This document shows, piece after piece, positions 34,833-42,999 of a stretch of 47,012 nucleotides of DNA. The notes under the pieces are model-generated. The model was not told the DNA's origin. It made no database searches and saw only the letters and a list, made by a program, of their open reading frames with translations. Where the stretch lies: NCBI GenBank assembly GCA_945860895.1, contig CAMASK010000016.1, positions 1-47,012 on the forward strand, read 5' to 3'. Source of the DNA: Bacteriovorax stolpii. GTDB taxonomy: Bacteria > Bdellovibrionota > Bacteriovoracia > Bacteriovoracales > Bacteriovoracaceae. The translations under genes were made by a program, and so were the position numbers. Numbering within the stretch: position 1 is the stretch's first letter; the number at the start of each line of letters is the position of its first letter.

Positions 34833-36056
34833 ATGTCCCGTTTAATTTTTTTCTTTTTGCTCACGTGCATGAGCTTAAGTGTTTTGGCCGAAGATGCATC
34901 TGTTGCTGGGTTCTACGACCGCTTTAATCTCGTAAGAAATGAAGAGGGCAAGGTCACAGTAATTAAACTTAAGCGTGCTACGCGTTTCTTCACTATCAAA
35001 CCATTCATCGAGCAATTAAAGAATGACATCATTGGCGAACAAAACAAGCTTCGTGCTATGAGTGAAGCTGAACTTGATGACATGCTCGTGGATATGGGGA
35101 CCAATCCTTATGCTTTCGGACAAGAAGGTCAACAGGAAGCTCAGGCGTTTAAAGATGCAATTCTCAACATCAAGAACGTTGATGTCGAGGCTGCATTCAA
35201 TGAGCTGGATGTTCAAGATTTTTGGGCAGAATTTCAGCGCCGTCTCAATGAGGCAGCATTATTTTTAGACCCAACAGTAGTTGCAAACCTTGAAGATTCA
35301 CGCTTCTTCTATAGGAAGGCCGTGACTTACAAAGTTGTTACATGGGCACTTCAGGAAGCGCAAAAACGTTTCTCTAACATCCCAATACTTAACATCGCTT
35401 CATTCGTGATCGTTCGTGTTCATGACATGATGCTTGAGCAGCGTCACTTTGCTCACAGCATGCTTCTTCACTATTTTGAGAACGTGAGAGAAGGAAAACT
35501 TGGAATGACTAAATTAGAAGTCGATCGAGCTGCTTCTTCTATTTATGAATACCGTATTGAAGCGACTAACATTATGGAATCAAACCGTGCCAATGCTACA
35601 TGGGCATCTTATGGAATGAATAATTTCTATATGATGGTTCGGGCAGGAAATGCGACAACTCAAAATTGGATTGATGGTCTTTCAATTATGACTTTCACAC
35701 AAGTAAAAAAGTTAAACTACGGGTTTGCAGAGGTTACTCACGAAGATTCTCGCAAGATTTATCACCTTCACCACAAAGCGCACATGTTCTCTTTGAAGCC
35801 GGCCCTTGCCTTTAACCATGCCAAGCCTAAGCAAGTTAAGCAAATGCGTGCTCTTTTAAATATAGGTGGGGTAGTGCTTGGATTCTTAAAAATTCCTGAC
35901 CAGTTGAAGTCATCTGCCCAGATGTTCATGCAGTCTTTGTACGTTCAGCAAGTAAGAGCTGAAGGGGCCTTGATTGGTTATTTTGAATCAACTGATGACA
36001 TTGCCATGATTAATTCGATCTATTCACAGAGAACAAACCTTTATATTGTTGAATAA
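34833..36056 (+). CDS. Exported protein, unknown, probably strongly expressed
   Basis: A 407-aa protein with a signal peptide (about 1-19, ending VLAED). The mature part is almost wholly alpha-helical and Met/Phe-rich (for example MMLEQRHFAHSMLLHYFENV), and I recognise no domain. A near-perfect TTAGGAGG lies just upstream of the ATG, and the codons are biased toward C/T-ending common types (GCT, CGT, AAC, TTC) more than in the neighbours. Both suggest high expression. It is flanked by 127 bp and 206 bp without genes, so it is probably a single-gene unit. A role in the periplasm or outer surface is likely. Confidence 0.6.
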   Translation: MSRLIFFFLLTCMSLSVLAEDASVAGFYDRFNLVRNEEGKVTVIKLKRATRFFTIKPFIEQLKNDIIGEQNKLRAMSEAELDDMLVDMGTNPYAFGQEGQQEAQAFKDAILNIKNVDVEAAFNELDVQDFWAEFQRRLNEAALFLDPTVVANLEDSRFFYRKAVTYKVVTWALQEAQKRFSNIPILNIASFVIVRVHDMMLEQRHFAHSMLLHYFENVREGKLGMTKLEVDRAASSIYEYRIEATNIMESNRANATWASYGMNNFYMMVRAGNATTQNWIDGLSIMTFTQVKKLNYGFAEVTHEDSRKIYHLHHKAHMFSLKPALAFNHAKPKQVKQMRALLNIGGVVLGFLKIPDQLKSSAQMFMQSLYVQQVRAEGALIGYFESTDDIAMINSIYSQRTNLYIVE

Positions 36057-36083
36057 TTGCTAAAGCTTTTTATGATTTAAACA

Positions 36084-36103
36084 GGCCACCTAATTGGGTG
36101 GCC
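36084..36103 (+). other. Hairpin downstream of the 34833 gene
   Basis: GGCCACC (36084-36090) and GGTGGCC (36097-36103) form a 7-bp GC-rich stem with a 6-nt loop, 28 bp after the stop. No T tract follows, so it is a weak or Rho-assisted terminator, or an mRNA 3'-end stabiliser. Confidence 0.4.
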
Positions 36104-36262
36104 TCTCACAAAGCCACCCTTATTTAAGTTCAATAAATTTCAATAAAATGTCTAATTTCTAGACGGCCGTTCCTTTTTTACGGTTCTGAGCCCTCAGAAT
36201 TGATCCTTTGTTGGCAAAGACTTTGCTAGTTAATGGGTAACTCTTTAAATAAGGATTCTTTT

Positions 36263-36763
36263 GTGAAAGCTTTTTTTGTAATACTAATGATTGTATTTTC
36301 AATTAGCTCATTTGCTCAGAAAGTGATTAATGTTGATTCTGACATCATCACACTTGATGATGTCTATGAAACTCATGGCAAGAGCGTAAAGAGAGTGGTG
36401 CTTAAGCTCTCACGAAATACTCCTGCTTCATTTAAAGTTAAATTTAAGTATCACTATCACTTCACCTATAAAGAAATTGGGTCCATTACTGTTGGACCTA
36501 ATGGTTCCGGAAGCATCAATATGACAACTTCAACTGATTTTTTTGAAGAAAAAGAAACTCTGAAATTTGATATCGCAGAGTCATCGATCCAAAATGGTGA
36601 TGATCTGGATCTTGTGATTGAAATTTCTAAGCCAAGTCGAAACACTCATTCGCTTAAAGTTGTGACTTCTTTGAAAGAGGCCAAGGGAAATCAAATTTCT
36701 GGTGGAAAAGTTTTACTGGGGCTTCTAGGCAGAAAATATTCCATCAAAGCAATCTGCGAGTGA
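36263..36763 (+). CDS. Exported beta-rich protein, unknown
   Basis: A 166-aa protein if it starts at GTG 36263, which has AAGGA 7 nt upstream. The in-frame ATG at 36233 would add ten polar residues before the signal peptide and has no Shine-Dalgarno. The signal peptide (KAFFVILMIVFSISSFAQ) is followed by a beta-strand-rich domain, possibly immunoglobulin-like (VKRVVLKLSRNTPASFKVKF, then GSITVGPNGSGSINM), with one C-terminal cysteine. No family is recognised. It is convergent with a GNAT gene 3 bp away. Confidence 0.55.
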   Translation: MKAFFVILMIVFSISSFAQKVINVDSDIITLDDVYETHGKSVKRVVLKLSRNTPASFKVKFKYHYHFTYKEIGSITVGPNGSGSINMTTSTDFFEEKETLKFDIAESSIQNGDDLDLVIEISKPSRNTHSLKVVTSLKEAKGNQISGGKVLLGLLGRKYSIKAICE

Positions 36764-36766
36764 AAA

Positions 36767-37222
36767 TTACAGATATTTTTTCATTTTAAATTTGTTGCCT
36801 TCTTCGCCACATAAAGAATAACCCATCCGTGTGTAAAGATTTTGGGCCTTGACGTTTTTCTTATCCACATTTAAAAATACCTGCACATTAGAATAATTGA
36901 GTCGGCAGAATTCTTCAGTCTCAAGAAGCATTTTATCTGACCAACCCTGCCCGCGGTATTCTTTGGTTAAAATCACGTAGCACAGATATAGGTCACGGCC
37001 ACTTGGTATAATCGCAATATGGCCAATTAACTTTCCCTGGTGCATGAAAACTAATGAAGTATTATCCGGATCACTGGTAAATTCGTCTGTCCATTCAACT
37101 TCATTAAAGGGAAATTTCGCTCTGGGATGAGATAGTTTTAAATCCTCCAGCTTAGCGTAGAGGGGTTTAATTAAACCAGCATCAAAGGGCTCATTGATGA
37201 AAACATCAAGCTCTTTTATCAA
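36767..37222 (-). CDS. GNAT family N-acetyltransferase
   Basis: A 151-aa GNAT protein. The acetyl-CoA loop is YVILTKEYRGQGWSDKML (about residues 82-99; R-G-Q-G-W, where the family has R/QxxGxG/A). The later NVDKKNVKAQNLYTRMGYSLCGEE is the standard N-terminal-Asn/helix ending. The substrate is unknown. Its ATG overlaps the ccsA stop (37219-37222), so it is carried on the ccs transcript, although nothing ties it to cytochrome maturation functionally. Confidence 0.85.
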   Translation of the reverse strand: MIKELDVFINEPFDAGLIKPLYAKLEDLKLSHPRAKFPFNEVEWTDEFTSDPDNTSLVFMHQGKLIGHIAIIPSGRDLYLCYVILTKEYRGQGWSDKMLLETEEFCRLNYSNVQVFLNVDKKNVKAQNLYTRMGYSLCGEEGNKFKMKKYL

Positions 37223-38742
37223 GCCAGCTTCTTTTTGCCTAAAGTTCCCAAGATAATAAGAGTGATTTGAATGATGAAGAAGCTTCCCAAAAAGAGTGCT
37301 CCACCTTCAGAGAAGCCATATGAATGAAGGCCTGATGCCAAAATATAATTTACTCCAAACCACGCCATCATCACACTCATGAACGCCCCTGCAACTAGCG
37401 GAACAAAGCGGTGTGGTGGAATCCATGAAGTGGATTTGCCATGAAGGATCGCCAAATAAACTAATAAAACAATGAGTGACCAGGTTTCTTTTGGATCCCA
37501 ACCCCAGAATCTACCCCAAGAATAATCGGCCCAAACTCCACCAAGAATTACGCCAGTTGAAAGAAGAACCACTCCAAATTTGATGCAAGTATAAATGAGA
37601 TCCACTCCATAGCGATACTCTGAGGAGCTGACACTAAAAAATCGGTCCCTGATTAACAGACCATTGGCAATAAGCCAGGAAAGTGCGAGAGCGGCATATG
37701 ACAAAATAACAGTAGTTACGTGAGTGGATAGCCAAAAATTATCCCGTAGGACAGGGACTAAGGGGGAAATCCCTGGCTCAAGCATGCCATTGGCAAATTT
37801 CATCATCATGAGGCATAAAATATTGTAACCAAGGCCTGCTATAACAAAAGCGATCTCTTTTCTATAAATAGTAATAATACAACTGATAACAAGGGCACCA
37901 AATCCAGAGAACATAACTGTCTCATACATATTAGTAACGGGTGCTCGGCCAGAAATTAAAATTCGCATGGTCATGGCAGCAATCTGTAACCCAATAGTGA
38001 TCAGGGTAAGAACTGAGGCGGGTGCTTTATTCTTCAGGCCAACAAAGCTAAAAATCGCCAGAATGGAGATCAACATGGCCCATAAAAAAAGATTATATTT
38101 GAAATAGGTTAACTCCAGTAAATAGGAGTCACCATTTAATTTGAGGTAGTCTTTTTTGGCCTGCTCAAATAAGTAATTGACCGGTAAGGCACTTTTAGTC
38201 CTTGCCTCTGCAACACGTGTTTCTGTGAGAAATTCTCCCAATGAAACAAATTCAATTTTACCTACATTAACTTGAGGGATAGTCCATAGACGGGCACTTG
38301 TAATTGCAATGTAAGCATCATGACGCTGCTTCACTTTGGTCAGTTCTTTTTTGTAACTGTTGTTTTCTTTTTGTTGCGCGAGCTCAGTGTCTATCAACGC
38401 AATTTTAGCAATTACGATATTAATATCTACGGAGTGGTCATTTTCATTCATTCCAAGAATTTTTTTTACGTCGATATGATCCACTCTCACCATAACAGGT
38501 AGCTCAAGTGGCATACCAAAAGCCTTGAGTGATAATTTGCAAAATGCTTCGGTGGCCGAAAGATCTTCGATTTTGGTTTCACCAGTTATGAATCGCAAGG
38601 TTTCAGTCGCTACCACATAAAGAGGTTTTTCCCTCCCGCCGGATCTTGTTGGAAATGTTTCAAGATCTTTTGTGCAAAAATTAAACTGTGCAAAAGTATT
38701 AAAAGAGAAGAGTAAAATAAAAAGCGAAAGAAGCTTACCCAT
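37219..38742 (-). CDS. ccsA: Cytochrome c biogenesis protein CcsA (System II)
   Basis: A 507-aa heme-handling membrane protein. The C-terminal 300 residues hold about eight membrane helices and the tryptophan-rich WWD motif SWGRFWGWDPKETWS, with histidines in STHVTTVILSY, AILHGK and GLHSYGFSEGG. Together with CcsB it exports heme and attaches it to CxxCH motifs of c-type cytochromes outside the membrane. An unusual N-terminal part has a signal-peptide-like start (MGKLLSLFILLFSFNTFAQ) and a roughly 190-residue periplasmic region before the first core helix. It overlaps ccsB by 8 nt. Confidence 0.9.
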   Translation of the reverse strand: MGKLLSLFILLFSFNTFAQFNFCTKDLETFPTRSGGREKPLYVVATETLRFITGETKIEDLSATEAFCKLSLKAFGMPLELPVMVRVDHIDVKKILGMNENDHSVDINIVIAKIALIDTELAQQKENNSYKKELTKVKQRHDAYIAITSARLWTIPQVNVGKIEFVSLGEFLTETRVAEARTKSALPVNYLFEQAKKDYLKLNGDSYLLELTYFKYNLFLWAMLISILAIFSFVGLKNKAPASVLTLITIGLQIAAMTMRILISGRAPVTNMYETVMFSGFGALVISCIITIYRKEIAFVIAGLGYNILCLMMMKFANGMLEPGISPLVPVLRDNFWLSTHVTTVILSYAALALSWLIANGLLIRDRFFSVSSSEYRYGVDLIYTCIKFGVVLLSTGVILGGVWADYSWGRFWGWDPKETWSLIVLLVYLAILHGKSTSWIPPHRFVPLVAGAFMSVMMAWFGVNYILASGLHSYGFSEGGALFLGSFFIIQITLIILGTLGKKKLA

Positions 38743-40351
38743 TTTGGGCCCCCGGTTTTGCTAAATGTTTACGTCTGAGATAGTAGTGCCAGATGGAGCC
38801 TAATACGAGCAAGAGTGCCCCAAGGTATTTCCAAAATCTTCCAGGATCAAAGTTCACGCTCAATACACTTCCATAAGGACCTTGCTGAGTTTGAAAGTAT
38901 GAGGCTTGATAAAAAGTAAAATTATCATATTTAAGGGGATTATTCATAAAGATGTGATGCTTTTCACTGCCTTTATTACCCTTAAATAATGTCACATAAC
39001 TTTCAAAACTTGCTGGATTAGTTGTCCCTGGATCTGTGTCCATCTTAAATTGATCAAGGATTAATTCATAAGGAAGAGTCAAAACTTTTTTACCGATTTC
39101 CATTCGTATGCGCTCATTGTTTTGATTATACGCCACAGGCTCAGTTGATCTGACCCAAAAATCCTGATCATCTATTTCTATTTTGAGGGCCTTCATATCA
39201 CCAGCAATGAGCTGACCATTTTCTTGAATGGGTTTAACAAAAACGGGCGTCATAGTAGCATAGGCATCTGTTTTATGTTCAATAAGACGAGCCTTAAATC
39301 CCATCCAGGGAAGAATCACTTCATTGTTTATTTCAACGGCACTTCCTTCCCAGCTTTTGGAATCTTTATTGTAGAAGGCCACAAACTTACCAAATAAGAA
39401 GAGATGAGGAGCTTTTTCGAAAAGCTTTTTACTAAAAATTCTAAAAGGAGAATTTTCATTTAATTCCATCTGGGAATTCAGAGGAAGTGGTGACATCTCT
39501 GGCAAAAAAGCCACTAAAGTTCCATTGAAATTGACTTCAGCGATGGTTTTGCCACTTTGATGTTTTCTTCTTTTGATCTCTGAGACGACAGGTGAAATAC
39601 ATTGGGAGGTTTCTCCATTCCAGATGATCAGACCATCGGGGGTGTTGGCCATAAAACAATTTGCCAGACTCGTGGGCATATAGTGGACATTTAATGGTCC
39701 CATCGTAATAGTGTTATTAAAATCCGAAAGGGGATGAAGACTAAGAGTGATAAATTCGCCAAAGTTATCGTTATAGATCCGGTAGCGCGATGAGCTTTGA
39801 GACTCATTCTTAATTTTCATGGGTAGCCAGTTCAATTCATCTTTAGCGAAAGGGAGAAATGTTTTTAATTTAATCCCTTCATAATCCATCTTTAAATCTT
39901 TGGGTCCGGAAACAAAAGGTAGCTCTACAGTTACTTCTTTGCCTTTAGTTGGAAATTCAATTCTAAATTCATCATTAGTTAACTGAATTTGGCGGCCTGC
40001 TAAATTGGGAGCAAGAGTAATAGTGCCATCAATGCCTGAAGTATAGGTTATGAAAGAGCCAAGAAATAAGGTTATAAGGCCCGCATGTATGACATAAAAG
40101 CCATAGAGATGTTTGCGTGGCGGAAGTCGGATCAAGGTGGCGAATAAAATTGAAAGAAACATACAGAATTGAATCGCCATGAAAAAAAACGACTTATAAA
40201 TTAAGCGATTTGCATATTCAGTACCGTGATAAGACTCCATGAAGGTTCCATATCCCAGACATATTGCAAAGAGTGTGATGATTACAACGGCAAATTTGAG
40301 GTTACCAAAAAACAATTCTGTCTTTCGATAATAGGCTTTTAGCTTGTCCAT
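38735..40351 (-). CDS. ccsB: Cytochrome c biogenesis protein CcsB/ResB (System II)
   Basis: A 538-aa ResB-family protein. Three N-terminal membrane helices (about 19-39, 53-75, 83-105) are followed by a large periplasmic region with beta-rich ResB segments and a last membrane helix (about 510-527). The motif HAGLITLFLGSFITYTSGIDG is characteristic, and YDNFTFYQASYFQTQ near the end is the ResB C-terminal block. It partners with CcsA. A System II apparatus here, with no ccm genes in view, matches delta/epsilon-like bacteria. The start has no clear Shine-Dalgarno. It is preceded after 38 bp by the DUF1624 gene. Confidence 0.9.
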   Translation of the reverse strand: MDKLKAYYRKTELFFGNLKFAVVIITLFAICLGYGTFMESYHGTEYANRLIYKSFFFMAIQFCMFLSILFATLIRLPPRKHLYGFYVIHAGLITLFLGSFITYTSGIDGTITLAPNLAGRQIQLTNDEFRIEFPTKGKEVTVELPFVSGPKDLKMDYEGIKLKTFLPFAKDELNWLPMKIKNESQSSSRYRIYNDNFGEFITLSLHPLSDFNNTITMGPLNVHYMPTSLANCFMANTPDGLIIWNGETSQCISPVVSEIKRRKHQSGKTIAEVNFNGTLVAFLPEMSPLPLNSQMELNENSPFRIFSKKLFEKAPHLFLFGKFVAFYNKDSKSWEGSAVEINNEVILPWMGFKARLIEHKTDAYATMTPVFVKPIQENGQLIAGDMKALKIEIDDQDFWVRSTEPVAYNQNNERIRMEIGKKVLTLPYELILDQFKMDTDPGTTNPASFESYVTLFKGNKGSEKHHIFMNNPLKYDNFTFYQASYFQTQQGPYGSVLSVNFDPGRFWKYLGALLLVLGSIWHYYLRRKHLAKPGAQNG

Positions 40352-40389
40352 AAGTAGGGCTTCAATTTCTCATGAGGCCTGTAAAAAGT

Positions 40390-41061
40390 CTATGAATTGA
40401 GAGCGTTTATTATCCAGAGAGTTCCAAAAATAATGGGCTGATGAAGTAAATAAATCTTGAGTGAGTGGGTCGCCAAAACTCGTAAAAAAGGTGGTGATCT
40501 CATCTCAGTAAGTTGATGGCTTTTTGACAGATATGGTCCAATCACAATTCCTAACAAAACCGCCCAAAACCATGGATATATGGGAATAAAGTCCAAGGAT
40601 GGACGTTGAAGCAAAGATGAAAGCCACTTGATGTCGTATCCAGCAGCGTATTGGAAAAAAATAATAAGAAACATTAAGCTCCAGGCCATGGGGCGTTTAT
40701 TCACTACCAGTGCCCCAAAAAAAGATCCGGCCAAAATGCAATGAAGAGTTCCAAAATAAACCCATTGGTTCGGAGCAAAATAATAAGACCCCAGAGAAAT
40801 AATCAAGGCCCCACCACCTATTTGAAATGTGCGCTTTTTTAAACTCTGCCAATTAATTTTAGGGACATGGGTGTAGTTCAATGAAAGTCCCACACAAAAG
40901 AGGAAAGTAAAAGCAATGACTCTGGGCCAAACCCACCAAAATCCTTGTGAAAAATCCCATTGAACCATTCCAAGCATCCGCATATCGTAGGAGGCGTGAA
41001 AGATGATCATCATAATCACGGCAATGCCCCTTAAATTATCCAAATAGCCTGCCCGCATCAT
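40390..41061 (-). CDS. DUF1624 (HGSNAT-like) multi-pass membrane protein
   Basis: A 223-aa protein with about seven membrane helices. The N-terminus MRAGYLDNLRGIAVIMMIIFHASYDMRMLG has the LDxxRGxAV...H signature of the heparan-alpha-glucosaminide acetyltransferase/DUF1624 clan, which includes acyl transfer across membranes. TLHCILAG and the C-terminal HSLKIYLLHQPIIF are typical too. It may acetylate an envelope sugar, though the acceptor is unknown. It starts with ATGATG overlapping the stop of the TPK-like gene. Confidence 0.8.
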   Translation of the reverse strand: MMRAGYLDNLRGIAVIMMIIFHASYDMRMLGMVQWDFSQGFWWVWPRVIAFTFLFCVGLSLNYTHVPKINWQSLKKRTFQIGGGALIISLGSYYFAPNQWVYFGTLHCILAGSFFGALVVNKRPMAWSLMFLIIFFQYAAGYDIKWLSSLLQRPSLDFIPIYPWFWAVLLGIVIGPYLSKSHQLTEMRSPPFLRVLATHSLKIYLLHQPIIFGTLWIINALNS

Positions 41062-41684
41062 TTAATCTCCGGAAATATGATTATAAATGGACCATTAGAG
41101 GTTACAAAGAAATCACCGTGGGCAACATTGGATAAACCAAGGCTCGAAAGTGGACTCAGCTCAGTCTCATCTTCCACTTGATAATCACAAAGACCGGCCA
41201 ATTTAAATTTGATCTTCTTCAGGCAGACCAAAGAAAAAGTGCCCTGATGGTTGAATTTCCAACTACCGCTACCACTAAGACTGAAAATTATTTTTGCGTT
41301 TTCGTTATAAAAATAGATTTTACTAGAAGGATTTTTTTCCAAAAAAAGGCAAGCCTCACCTAAATTAATTAATTCATGATCCTTTCTACCTCCTAAAAAA
41401 CCCCAAAAATGGATATTCATGGGAAGTTTTGAAGAGAGAAGATCAAGTGCGAGCGCCATATCAGAGGCAGATTTAATAGGAGAAAATTGATATTTGTAAT
41501 CACTGTTAATTTGCTCTAAATGAGAATCTCCGTCACCCACCCAGACATCCATGTGAGAACAAAAACGCGCCCCCCCGTCGACACCCAGAACAGAATGAGA
41601 TAGAAGAACTTCTGGAACCATGGGCCCCATGGGGCCAACAAGAGTCCAGTCTTGGGAATTGACGAGTTGAGGTGGAAGCTTCAT
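41058..41684 (-). CDS. Thiamine pyrophosphokinase-like protein
   Basis: A 208-aa protein with the TPK motif series in order: GVDGGARFC (34-42), VWVGDGDSHLE (GDFDS in classic TPK), SPIKSASDMALALDLL (usually KDxTD...AL), FLGGRKDHELINL (GGRxDH) and a C-terminal GLSNVAHGDFFVTSNGP. TPK transfers pyrophosphate from ATP to thiamine. The Ser-Asp variant KSASD, where KDxTD is usual, and GDGDS, where GDFDS is usual, leave some doubt about substrate. First gene of the minus-strand run; TAAGAT lies 6 nt upstream of the ATG and no Shine-Dalgarno is seen. Confidence 0.75.
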   Translation of the reverse strand: MKLPPQLVNSQDWTLVGPMGPMVPEVLLSHSVLGVDGGARFCSHMDVWVGDGDSHLEQINSDYKYQFSPIKSASDMALALDLLSSKLPMNIHFWGFLGGRKDHELINLGEACLFLEKNPSSKIYFYNENAKIIFSLSGSGSWKFNHQGTFSLVCLKKIKFKLAGLCDYQVEDETELSPLSSLGLSNVAHGDFFVTSNGPFIIIFPEIK

Positions 41685-41728
41685 CTTGTTATCTTAGCCT
41701 TTAATTGTTTTTATTTCTAGGAGGTAGT

Positions 41729-42385
41729 GTGGTTGTAATAAAGTCAGAAAGAGCAAAAAAACTACTACAAGCCCCACAGGCCATTGAGCAAAGTATTTTG
41801 CCTCAGATGAAAAAATATACCGGCAGCGACTTCAATTTATGGGTCAATCTTGAGCGTGAACAGCAAAACGTCAAAAAATTGTCGTTTTCTGGAAATCTCT
41901 TGGATTATGAAAAAGTTCTATTAGAAGCGGTAGCAGCACTGATGAAAGGTCGACCCATTAACTTTGCTGAAAATTTAACTTTGCGTGAATGTGAGGCTTT
42001 TTTGCGGGATAAAAATTCTCAGCAAGCTCTGGAAGACTTAAACCCCGATGAAGAACAAAAGTTTAAAAAACTCTTTAACTGGTTAAGGCTGATGCCCCAG
42101 AACCAGGCTCCACAGGAGTATCATTTCTCTTCTCACAAAGGTCCATTTAACCAACTCAAACTGATCGACAAGATTAAAGAATTAAAGGCTTTTTTAAACT
42201 CCTTTGAAATTCAGGATCTCTATAAGAATGCGGCTTTGCCTGAGCTAATTGATGTAGAGGACTTAACCGTCTATGTGCAGGCCCCTTATCACTCAGATCA
42301 AGACAGGGCCCTCTTTGAAGAACTTCATGTTTTGGGCGTACAGGCCTTTCAGGAAGAAAATTTGAACTTTATTCCGGAAGCCTAA
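41729..42385 (+). CDS. NifU/IscU-like protein lacking the cluster cysteines
   Basis: A 218-aa protein starting at GTG 41729 after AGGAGG (spacing 4). Residues 20-110 follow the IscU/NifU-N pattern: F-S-G at the first cysteine region, LLEAVAALMKGRPINFAENLTLRECEAFLRDKN, like the VKGKSLDEA...D segment of IscU. The three ligand cysteines are absent and only one cysteine remains, in RECEAF. The second half is helical and acidic. It is unlikely to hold an Fe-S cluster by itself. The family assignment is from pattern only. It is divergent from the TPK gene and stands alone. Confidence 0.5.
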   Translation: MVVIKSERAKKLLQAPQAIEQSILPQMKKYTGSDFNLWVNLEREQQNVKKLSFSGNLLDYEKVLLEAVAALMKGRPINFAENLTLRECEAFLRDKNSQQALEDLNPDEEQKFKKLFNWLRLMPQNQAPQEYHFSSHKGPFNQLKLIDKIKELKAFLNSFEIQDLYKNAALPELIDVEDLTVYVQAPYHSDQDRALFEELHVLGVQAFQEENLNFIPEA

Positions 42386-42408
42386 ATTTGGCAGAGTGAA
42401 AAATAAGT

Positions 42409-42438
42409 TTGATTTATTGAAAATGTTATCGATACAAT
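42409..42438 (+). promoter_or_regulatory. Promoter of the 42485 gene
   Basis: TTGATT (42409-42414), 18 bp, TACAAT (42433-42438). It would give a leader of about 40 nt before the ATG at 42485. Confidence 0.45.
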
Positions 42439-42484
42439 AGCCCTGACTGAAATTGACAATTATTTTTAAGAGATTAAAAAACAA

Positions 42485-42937
42485 ATGGAAGATACATCAC
42501 CCCTAGTTTTTAAAGAAGCGAAGAAAGAAGATGAAGTGGTTAATCTTTCCAAGTTTGACGTTCAAGCCTTTACTGACACACAGGATTTTTCCTGGTCATT
42601 GGATAACATTAAAAAAGAAGTTAAGACCGGCTGGAAGCTCTATTCTGTCATTACGGAAGATGAGATCGTTGCGGCTGTTTTGATGAAGAAGGATGGAGAT
42701 ACTCTCTATACCAAGAACACTCCAATTAAGATGGCATTTCAAGGCAATGGCTTCTCACACATAATTAAAAATTTTTATGAAGGTGAAGCCACCAAAGCGC
42801 ATGTAAAGAAAGTAATAAATTATTGTCCTGTTGATAATTTTCGAATGATTGCTCTCAATGAGAGTCACGGTTACAAGAGAACCGGCAACATTTTCGGAAA
42901 CAACCAGAACATTATTGAGTGGATGAAAGTGTTATAA
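42485..42937 (+). CDS. GNAT-like acetyltransferase, divergent
   Basis: A 150-aa protein. The layout is GNAT-like: acidic N-terminus, WKLYSVITEDEIVAAVLMKKDGDTLYTKNTPI as the central sheet, QGNGFSHIIKNFYEGEA in place of the acetyl-CoA loop (RxxGxG/A reduced to QGNGFS), and NFRMIALNESHGYKRTGNIFG as the C-terminal strand-helix. This could be a working enzyme or an acyl-CoA-binding relative. No target is suggested by the context. An AAGAGA lies 11-13 nt upstream of the ATG. Confidence 0.6.
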   Translation: MEDTSPLVFKEAKKEDEVVNLSKFDVQAFTDTQDFSWSLDNIKKEVKTGWKLYSVITEDEIVAAVLMKKDGDTLYTKNTPIKMAFQGNGFSHIIKNFYEGEATKAHVKKVINYCPVDNFRMIALNESHGYKRTGNIFGNNQNIIEWMKVL

Positions 42938-42963
42938 TTTTTATTTGATTCGATCAACCATAC

Positions 42964-42977
42964 GGAACTTAAGTTCC
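42964..42977. promoter_or_regulatory. 14-bp perfect palindrome before the SWIB gene
   Basis: GGAACTTAAGTTCC reads the same on both strands, 22 bp before the ATG at 43000 and just ahead of the GGAGGA ribosome site. It may be an operator or an mRNA 5' hairpin stem without a loop. The function is unknown. Confidence 0.4.
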
Positions 42978-42999
42978 AAATTTAGACGGAGGAAATTTT

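Noticed and set aside
36057-36262. A possible small RNA or gene in the 206-bp gap
   Set aside because: Only a 7-bp hairpin is visible; there is no T-tract terminator, convincing promoter or open frame with a ribosome site.
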